23,931 nucleotides of DNA from Lentisphaeria bacterium (GTDB lineage Bacteria; Verrucomicrobiota; Lentisphaeria; Victivallales; UBA1829), in NCBI GenBank assembly GCA_019408975.1, contig DXVA01000018.1, positions 2,815 through 26,745 on the forward strand, in the 5' to 3' direction. The translations under genes were made by a program, and so were the position numbers. The notes under the pieces were generated by a model. It had not been told where the DNA came from, searched no databases, and worked only from the letters and a program-made list of their open reading frames with translations. Of the stretch, positions 16,080 through 21,787 are shown piece after piece (the stretch's first letter is position 1; the number at the start of each line of letters is the position of its first letter).

Positions 16080-17459
16080 TCAGAACCACGCTTCGGGAAG
16101 ATGATCGCGCTCGGCCTCGAGAAGTTCATTCATGATATTTTTTGCGTCGCCGAGATTGTTGATAATCGGATCTGTCGCCATTGCACGCAGAAGTATCTTG
16201 CGGTCGCAGGTGACAGCCGCTTCAACGGTCAGTTCATGCGTGTCCAATACCTGGCAGGTCAGTCCAAGAAGCCCGCGCGGCATCGGGATCACCGGCAGCG
16301 GTTTCGGTCCGTCCATGTCAAGATCGCAGCAGAGTTCAAGAAATGCATCGGATGGCAGATTCGGGACAGCTCCGCGATTTGCGCTGTTGATATAGAAACG
16401 CTTGCCGAGTCCGCCCCACATGGATTCAATGATATCGGTCGCATGATCTCCGTGTCCGTGGTTGAGGAAGTCTTCGATCGGAATTTCGCCGGATGCAATT
16501 TTCTCTGTTTCCCGCCATTTCGCCGCCATCTCTTCCGCGCGGTTATAACCGTCGAAACAGATAATCGGCTCCGGGGTGACGGGAGTCACTCCGTAATCCT
16601 GAAAGAACGGGACATATTCTTTCGTATGACTCGGCGCAGTCGGGTAGGCGCCGTAGAGATCCATCAGCTGAAGTGCATAATTCGCATTCAGGCGCGGTTT
16701 GGCTTTGGGGTGCGGTTTCGTCTCATATTCCGCTTTTGCCGCGCGCACGAGCGACTTCCGCAGATCGGGCAGACGGTCTTTGCCGTCGAAGTCGCACTTC
16801 ATGACCCAGGTGCAGTGATTGACTCCTGCAATATGAAGATCCAGTTTTGCGTCCGTCTCAGGTTCAAGCGGCATGGCCGGATCTTTGATTTCGCCGATAA
16901 GATTCAGGAACATTGAGCGCACATACGGCATATGATTGCCATCGCAGAGTGCAAAGCTTTTCACCTCCGGGGCATGACGCATCAGCCCGATGCCCAAGGT
17001 CGCGGTCGGATTGACGAAATTGATCAGCCATGCATTTGGAGCAAGTGTGCGGACATCCTGCGCGATTTTCAGGATTTCCGGCAATTCGCGCAAAGTCCGG
17101 AAGATTCCGCCGGGGCCGATGGTGTCGCTGGAGCACATCGTGACACCGTATTTTTTGGAGATGCGGGTATCTGTTTCGCGGTAATACGCATTACGGAACG
17201 AAAATGAGAGGACCACAAAATCCGCGTTTTTCATTACCTCTCTGCGGTTCGTCGAACCAATCACTTCGAGAGATGCTCCGGTGTGTTCCTTTGCGCGTTT
17301 TGCAAGTTTCATCATGGTGTCCAACACGGCTGGATTGATATCGACCAGCGCCAGAGTTCCGCTCTGAAGCACAGGGCTGTGCACCATATTGTAGATGACA
17401 GGCTTGCCGAAGAAATAGCTTCCGGCTCCGATTACAACGACTTTGGGTCCCTTTTTCAT
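16080..17459 (-). CDS. GH4 family NAD- and metal-dependent glycosidase (alpha-galactosidase/alpha-glucosidase/galacturonidase type)
   Basis: This 459-residue cytoplasmic enzyme matches the GH4 family, which cleaves glycosides by an NAD-dependent redox-elimination mechanism and needs a divalent metal. Visible motifs are the Rossmann start VVVIGAGSYFFG (residues 7-18), VDINP (39-43), GPGGIFRTLRELP (115-127) and INFVNPTA (146-153). The metal-binding Cys is in ALCDGNH (C172), and the second metal ligand region is AGVNHCTW (H215). Length is typical. Its natural substrate (alpha-galactoside, alpha-glucoside or galacturonide) cannot be told from sequence alone. ATG 17459 (minus) is preceded by AAGGAG. 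It diverges from an AraC-type regulator across a short shared promoter, the usual arrangement for control by that neighbour. A long hairpin follows its stop. Confidence 0.92.
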   Translation of the reverse strand: MKKGPKVVVIGAGSYFFGKPVIYNMVHSPVLQSGTLALVDINPAVLDTMMKLAKRAKEHTGASLEVIGSTNRREVMKNADFVVLSFSFRNAYYRETDTRISKKYGVTMCSSDTIGPGGIFRTLRELPEILKIAQDVRTLAPNAWLINFVNPTATLGIGLMRHAPEVKSFALCDGNHMPYVRSMFLNLIGEIKDPAMPLEPETDAKLDLHIAGVNHCTWVMKCDFDGKDRLPDLRKSLVRAAKAEYETKPHPKAKPRLNANYALQLMDLYGAYPTAPSHTKEYVPFFQDYGVTPVTPEPIICFDGYNRAEEMAAKWRETEKIASGEIPIEDFLNHGHGDHATDIIESMWGGLGKRFYINSANRGAVPNLPSDAFLELCCDLDMDGPKPLPVIPMPRGLLGLTCQVLDTHELTVEAAVTCDRKILLRAMATDPIINNLGDAKNIMNELLEAERDHLPEAWF

Positions 17460-17470
17460 GATTTATCTCC

Positions 17471-17506
17471 TTTTTTCTGATCCGGTTCTTTTTTCTGTCC
17501 CGGTTT
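17471..17506 (-). repeat. Tandem 18-bp direct repeat in the GH4 leader
   Basis: Two adjacent 18-bp units (17471-17488 and 17489-17506) share TTTTTTCTG..CCGGTT with 15 of 18 identical bases. They lie between the predicted GH4 transcription start and its ribosome site. They could be regulator half-sites or a leader element. Confidence 0.7.
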
Positions 17507-17517
17507 CCGTTTCTGAT

Positions 17518-17563
17518 ATTATATCTTGAAGGGCTTGAATTCTCAATGGTAAAAATGTATTAT
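17518..17563. promoter_or_regulatory. Compact divergent promoters for GH4 (-) and AraC regulator (+)
   Basis: Minus strand: TTGAGA (17541-17546) and TATAAT (17518-17523), spacer 17. Plus strand: TTGAAT (17535-17540) and TATTAT (17558-17563), spacer 17. The two -35 boxes touch and together form TTGAATTCTCAA, with TTGA/TCAA arms. CTTGAA repeats at 17525-17530 and 17534-17539. One bound protein could control both genes. Confidence 0.7.
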
Positions 17564-17610
17564 AATTAGTAATTCAGTCGCAATAAAACAGAAGAGGAGA
17601 TTCTGCCGAT

Positions 17611-18405
17611 ATGATCTTTTCCATTTACCGTCCCTATTCAAAAGGAAGCATTCATGCATTGATCCATGTCCGGTCGACAGGACATTATGTCGTATCGAAA
17701 GATTGGTCGGACAACAGGCAGAAAAAAGACTTTCTCCAACTGTTCTGGTGCGTCAGCGGCTGTGGAGAATTCCGGCAGGGAAACAGCGCATGGACACTGC
17801 ATCCGGGGGAAGTCTGTTTTTATTTTCCCGGCGATACTCATGATATCACGTCATCATCACCGGAATGGGACTATTACTGGCTGACGATTGATGGACCGTG
17901 CCTGTCTCATCTGATGGAAACATTCCGTCTTGCCCGCGAGCCGTGTAAAGCAGGAAATTGTCCGGCGGAGCTTTTTGTGCATCTGGCACAGGAGCTGCAC
18001 GGATGCACTCCGCGCGGTGAATTCCGTGCGGGAGCCGTCGCATATGAGATACTTTCTCTGGCATCGGCAGGAAACGAAGAGGAGGAGAATTCTTTGGTTG
18101 AGTCTTTCAAATCGGCAGTCGGGGAATGTTTCGGAGATTCTGCCGTGAATGTGGATTTCTTGAGCAGGAAACTTAAAGTTCACCGTTCCACGCTGACACG
18201 ACTCGTTACCCGTTCCTGCGGAATGTCGCCATCGGAGTATCTGATCTCCTGTCGCATCCAGGAGGCGCTCCATCTGCTTTACGATAGCAGTCTGACAATG
18301 AAAGAGGTCGCGGAACAGACGGGATTCCATGACCAGAATTATTTTGCAAAAGTCATTTTGCGCCGTCTCGGAAAAACACCAACACAGCTGCGCCACAGAA
18401 AATAG
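17611..18405 (+). CDS. AraC-family transcription regulator (cupin plus HTH)
   Basis: This 264-residue regulator has an N-terminal cupin-type sensing domain (about residues 35-110: LQLFWCVSGCGEFRQ, LHPGEVCFYFPGDTHDI, a typical AraC ligand pocket). Its C-terminal double HTH (about 165-262) reads VNVDFLSRKLKVHRSTLTRL, then SPSEYLISCRIQEALHLL and MKEVAEQTGFHDQNYFAKVI, ending GKTPTQLRHRK. ATG 17611 follows GAGGAGA (17594-17600) by about 10 nt. It is divergent from the GH4 gene and probably activates it when an imported sugar binds (inference from layout). The effector is unknown. Length and motif order are normal for AraC/XylS family members. Confidence 0.92.
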   Translation: MIFSIYRPYSKGSIHALIHVRSTGHYVVSKDWSDNRQKKDFLQLFWCVSGCGEFRQGNSAWTLHPGEVCFYFPGDTHDITSSSPEWDYYWLTIDGPCLSHLMETFRLAREPCKAGNCPAELFVHLAQELHGCTPRGEFRAGAVAYEILSLASAGNEEEENSLVESFKSAVGECFGDSAVNVDFLSRKLKVHRSTLTRLVTRSCGMSPSEYLISCRIQEALHLLYDSSLTMKEVAEQTGFHDQNYFAKVILRRLGKTPTQLRHRK

Positions 18406-18766
18406 CGGGACGGAGAATTGCGCACATTGCACGAATGGCGTAAAGCAGGAGCCACTCAAAAAATCGGGTTTGACAGTGCGATACTCCGCATCGCAAAAAG
18501 ATGATCGTGCAGGACTTCCTGCCGTGCCGTGTTTCTGCGGAGAAATATTGGTCGCCGCAGGCGAGATCTCCCGCTATGCGTTATGCTTTGCATCGGGATA
18601 ATCCATTCGAGAGTTCCGGAGATTTTCTTTCAGGTTGCGCATAGTACCGGTGTCTCCCGGAGCTTCGGCGACAGGAGCCGCCGCCATAAGGATAAGCTCA
18701 TAGAGGCTTCGTGCCTTCACATTTTGCGGCAGGTGAAAAATTTCCGTATTTTCTTCTCTTCAGGTA
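18406..18766. other. Intergenic stretch, no supported gene
   Basis: About 360 bases between the AraC and LacI genes hold no gene I can support and no strong terminator. On the minus strand, stop-free codons from about 18760 to 18595 read like a protein interior (LYELILMAAAPVAEA, TMRNLKENLRNSR). They have no start with a ribosome site and could be a gene fragment. Confidence 0.4.
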
Positions 18767-18820
18767 TTGACAAATCAGGAAAAATGTTTATAATTAATAT
18801 CATGAACCGTTTCACGTGAA
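18767..18820 (+). promoter_or_regulatory. Promoter and palindromic operator of the LacI-family gene
   Basis: TTGACA (18767-18772) and TATAAT (18789-18794) have a 16-nt spacer. The perfect palindrome TTCACGTGAA (18811-18820) lies just past the expected transcription start and 18 nt before the ATG, the usual place for an autorepressing LacI operator. Confidence 0.8.
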
Positions 18821-18838
18821 CAAAACAGGTAAGAAATC

Positions 18839-19849
18839 ATGAAGACGACAATTGAAGACATCGCACGGGCGAGCGGAGTATCCAAGGCTACCGTCTCCTA
18901 TGTGCTGAACAACAAGCGTTCTTCGCTCGGGCTTTCTGCGCAGACCATTGCCCGTGTGCTGAATGTCAGCAAAGAACTGAAATATCGTCCCGACCTTGTC
19001 GCCGTCGCTCTTTCCGAACAGAAAAATGTTCCGCTTTCCCTGTTGATTCTGAGCCCGTGGCTGCACACCCAGTTTTCCGACTTCATGGCGCAGGTGAGTC
19101 ATGTGCTGGAAAAGACGGCGCTTGAAATGCGCCTGAAGCCGACTTATGAACTTTACCATGCCGGAAGTCTGCGGAAGGCGCTGCGTCCGGCGCGCTGCGT
19201 GAAATTCGATGCCGTAATCATAATCGGTACATCGGATGAAGATGATGCCTTTCTCCGGAAGAACAGGGAAAAATTCAGGAATATTATCCTGCTGAACCGT
19301 GAAGTGGAGGGATATCCGTGCTCGATCGGCAACGATTATGAGGCGTCCGCAGAGCTGGCGCGGCGGATTGCCGCCGCGAAACATTATGAACGTTATGTGC
19401 TTCTCCGCGCAGAAAAGATCAGCGCCTGCGAACAGAAACGGATTGACGGTTTCCGCGATGCGCTGAAAAAAGCCGGAGAAACGGATGTCAGGATTCATGA
19501 AAGCGTTGCATCGGATTCTCTTGAAGCGCAGTGCGGGAGTCTTTTGGAACAGCACTTCCGGGAAAAGACTCTTTATTTCATCCCGCAGTACTATCCGGCG
19601 GCGCGGTTCCTGAAATATCTCCGGCAGAAAGGAATTTCCGTGCCGCAGGACGCCGGAGTCGCCGCTTACGACAGCCATTCGCTGCTGACCGATTTCCTGT
19701 CGCCGGCTTTGACGACTGTTGATCCGCGGATTGCCGGCATGACGCGCCAGGCGCTTCTGCTTGCGCGCGGCATCAAGGACGGGAAAAAGGTTTCCGGGAA
19801 AGTGACGGAGTCGGTTTTTGAGTCCGGGGAGTCTGCGATTCATGTATGA
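18839..19849 (+). CDS. LacI-family transcription regulator
   Basis: This 336-residue protein starts MKTTIEDIARASGVSKATVSYVLNN, the LacI/GalR helix-turn-helix, with the hinge-type segment LNVSKELKYRPDLVAVAL at about residues 40-57. The rest is a periplasmic-binding-protein-like effector domain (AVIIIGTSDED, IILLNREVEGYPCSIGNDYEA, YVLLRAEKIS, VPQDAGVAAYDSHSLL, LTTVDPR). It presumably represses the downstream isomerase, pseudopilin and CBM-protein genes until a sugar binds. The ribosome site is weak (AGGT 18827-18830). The upstream operator suggests autorepression. It ends 59 nt before the isomerase, with a small hairpin but no terminator between, so co-transcription is likely. The ligand is not known. 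Confidence 0.92.
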   Translation: MKTTIEDIARASGVSKATVSYVLNNKRSSLGLSAQTIARVLNVSKELKYRPDLVAVALSEQKNVPLSLLILSPWLHTQFSDFMAQVSHVLEKTALEMRLKPTYELYHAGSLRKALRPARCVKFDAVIIIGTSDEDDAFLRKNREKFRNIILLNREVEGYPCSIGNDYEASAELARRIAAAKHYERYVLLRAEKISACEQKRIDGFRDALKKAGETDVRIHESVASDSLEAQCGSLLEQHFREKTLYFIPQYYPAARFLKYLRQKGISVPQDAGVAAYDSHSLLTDFLSPALTTVDPRIAGMTRQALLLARGIKDGKKVSGKVTESVFESGESAIHV

Positions 19850-19854
19850 GAACT

Positions 19855-19870
19855 CATCCCTGCGGGGATG
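19855..19870 (+). other. Small perfect hairpin between LacI and isomerase genes
   Basis: CATCCC (19855-19860) and GGGATG (19865-19870) pair around a TGCG tetraloop, 6 nt past the LacI stop. No T-run follows, so it is more likely an mRNA stability or spacing element than a terminator. Confidence 0.5.
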
Positions 19871-19908
19871 ATGAACATAGAGAACAAAACACAAGGAGTC
19901 TGTTCAAA

Positions 19909-20760
19909 ATGAACGACAGAATCAAGTTTTCCGGTCACACTATGGGCGCGCCGAAATGTGACATCTTTGAAGTGATTGAACTTTTCAAGAGCATCGGCTA
20001 CGACGGCATCGAAGTCCGTGTTGCGGCGGACGGTCAGATCGACAGCGAAAAGCTTACGGACGAGGAGGCGCGCAAGATCGATGCCGTAGCCCGGGCGCAA
20101 GGGATGGAATTTTCCTGTCTGACCTCATATTATCAGAATTTTGTGAAAACGGAGGAGCGTGAAGACGTGATCAGGAACCTGAAGCGCGTGATTGAGATTG
20201 CCGCTCTCCTGCATTGCCCTCTGGTGCGTGTTTACGGCGGTGTGGAACCTTTCAGCCAGCAGGGTGTCTGGTTCAATGACGTATGGAGCCGGACCGTTGA
20301 CGGAATCCGCAGAACGGCGGAATACGCGGCAAAATTCGGTGTCCGCATCTGTATCGAGACCCATATCGGTTCTCTGACGATGAGCGTCCGTGATACAGTC
20401 CGCCTGATTGAAGATGTCAATATGGCGAATGTCGGCATGCTGCTCGACTATGCGTGGGTTGAACTTGCCGGCGTGGAAACAGGCGCGGAGGCGATCCGCA
20501 AAGCCGCGCGGCACATTTCCCACGTCCATATTAAAGACTGGACGCTGGAATCACGGATTCCGCTGAAGAAGAAATCCTGCCTGATGGGAGAGGGAACGGT
20601 CCGCTGGCAGGAGGCGCTGGAGGAGCTGAAGAAAGTCGGTTATACCGGATATGTCAGCGATGAATATGAAAAATACTGGTATCCTGCGGAGCTTCCCGAA
20701 CCGGAGATCGGAATGAAGCATAATCTGGAGTATGCAAAGAAATTCCTGTTGGGAAAATGA
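19909..20760 (+). CDS. Sugar phosphate isomerase/epimerase (xylose isomerase-like TIM barrel)
   Basis: This 283-residue cytoplasmic protein is an AP-endonuclease-2/xylose-isomerase-like TIM barrel. Barrel strands and likely metal-site residues are visible: GYDGIEVRV, MEFSCLTSYYQ, CPLVRVYGG, VRICIETHIGSLTMS, NVGMLLDYAWVEL, HISHVHIKDW and a final GYTGYVSDEYEKYW. Related enzymes interconvert sugars or inositol derivatives. The exact substrate cannot be read. ATG 19909 is preferred over the upstream in-frame ATG 19846 because AAGGAG (19893-19898) lies 10 nt before it and the longer start overlaps the LacI gene. It sits directly downstream of a LacI repressor and upstream of a pseudopilin, which fits the breakdown step of a sugar locus. 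Confidence 0.9.
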   Translation: MNDRIKFSGHTMGAPKCDIFEVIELFKSIGYDGIEVRVAADGQIDSEKLTDEEARKIDAVARAQGMEFSCLTSYYQNFVKTEEREDVIRNLKRVIEIAALLHCPLVRVYGGVEPFSQQGVWFNDVWSRTVDGIRRTAEYAAKFGVRICIETHIGSLTMSVRDTVRLIEDVNMANVGMLLDYAWVELAGVETGAEAIRKAARHISHVHIKDWTLESRIPLKKKSCLMGEGTVRWQEALEELKKVGYTGYVSDEYEKYWYPAELPEPEIGMKHNLEYAKKFLLGK

Positions 20761-20822
20761 CAAATCGTATTCCGGCGGAAGGGGAATGCCGCTGAATACA
20801 TCAAGTGAGAGGGGTGAATCTT

Positions 20823-21743
20823 ATGTGTGGCATTTGCGAAGAAAACATGGAACCGGGCAGGAACAGGACAGTGCATGACTGTCTTCGTTCTTCCTTGTTC
20901 CTTATGAGGAAAAGTTGTAAAGAGGATGTTTCATTCCGTCAGCAGCAGGACAGGGCAGGACATCGCCAGTCTCCTGATCTTACTTCTTCTTTCTTCATTC
21001 GATTGTTCAATTGTTTCCCGGTTCCTTCTTACTTCAAAATTTCTTGTTCTTCTGTTCTTACTTCGAGGGTGAAAATAAGAATTTTCACCCTGATCGAGCT
21101 CCTCATCGTGATAGCGGTCATCGCGATCCTCGCGGCGATGCTGATGCCGGCATTGAGCAAAGCGAGGGAGAGCGCAAGAAGGACGCAGTGCGCCAGTCAG
21201 TATAAACAGATCGGAACGGCATTGGGCATGTATATGAATGATTATGCGGATTATCTGCCCGGACCGAGTTACGGCAAACCTTATTCCCCCGCATCATCTT
21301 ATAAGCCGGGCAATAATTTTGTTTATGCACTGGATTCACTCTATATCAGAAATTATAATGGCATGACGGCAAGTAATCCTCATGCGACAGCGGCTGCGGC
21401 ACCTCTCTGGCATTGTCCGAGCAACGGAGTGAAGGTCTTGGAAATCAGCGGTTCCAGAATCGGCAAACTGCATCAATTCAGTTCCTCGATATCTGCATAT
21501 GAACAGCTTTTTGGCATTCCGGATGTTTCCGACCCGAAAAAGTTCGGAATGATGAAGTTCCCCGTATCACATTCCAGAATACCGCTTTATGCTGAATTGA
21601 ATGAAAAAACAGAGGGCGGCAATGTGCTTGCCGCGCCGCATAACGGGGCATTCAACGTGATCTATGGAGACCTGCATGTCGCTTCAAGGACAGACCGGGA
21701 GATGATGCGGGCGGATCAAAAGGGCTGGTGTCTGGAGCGGTAA
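20823..21743 (+). CDS. H-X9-D type pseudopilin with unusually long leader
   Basis: From ATG 20823 this is 306 residues. The pilin helix FTLIELLIVIAVIAILAAML starts at residue 88, followed by MPALSKARESARRTQCASQ, YKQIGTALGMYMNDYADYLP. The C-terminus has H273-X9-D283 but with Leu where the motif usually has Gly (HNGAFNVIYGDL). The preceding 87 residues are Cys/Arg-rich and pyrimidine-biased, unlike a normal leader of 5-30 residues, and do not look like a folded domain. ATG 20823 has GAGAGGGG (20807-20814) 8 nt upstream; a GTG at 21069 is in frame but lacks a ribosome site. The stop precedes the secreted CBM protein by 44 nt. It is close in the helix region to the pseudopilin at 9591. The start is the uncertain part. 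Confidence 0.8.
   Translation: MCGICEENMEPGRNRTVHDCLRSSLFLMRKSCKEDVSFRQQQDRAGHRQSPDLTSSFFIRLFNCFPVPSYFKISCSSVLTSRVKIRIFTLIELLIVIAVIAILAAMLMPALSKARESARRTQCASQYKQIGTALGMYMNDYADYLPGPSYGKPYSPASSYKPGNNFVYALDSLYIRNYNGMTASNPHATAAAAPLWHCPSNGVKVLEISGSRIGKLHQFSSSISAYEQLFGIPDVSDPKKFGMMKFPVSHSRIPLYAELNEKTEGGNVLAAPHNGAFNVIYGDLHVASRTDREMMRADQKGWCLER
20978..21064 (+). repeat. Pyrimidine-rich leader with three TCTTACTTC copies
   Basis: TCTTACTTC occurs at 20978-20986, 21027-21035 and 21056-21064 in a strongly T/C-rich stretch. It ends at the perfect hairpin just before the pilin helix codons. It reads as leader-peptide codons in frame but has the look of an untranslated control region. Confidence 0.65.
21066..21091 (+). 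promoter_or_regulatory. Perfect 10-bp hairpin at the start of the pilin helix codons
   Basis: AGGGTGAAAA (21066-21075) and TTTTCACCCT (21082-21091) pair exactly around a 6-nt loop (TAAGAA). It covers the codons for KIRIFT at the predicted cleavage site. It could gate translation or transcription of the mature pilin part. Confidence 0.65.
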
Positions 21744-21787
21744 AGAAGATTCAACTTGAAACAATCAATGAAAAAGGAGAAATGAAG

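Noticed and set aside
18812..19894. A 360-codon minus-strand open frame
   Set aside because: It is antisense to the LacI regulator, which has a full HTH, promoter and operator.
20769..20795. Hairpin with GCGG/CCGC pairing between isomerase and pseudopilin as a terminator
   Set aside because: The stem is short and interrupted, and no T-run follows.
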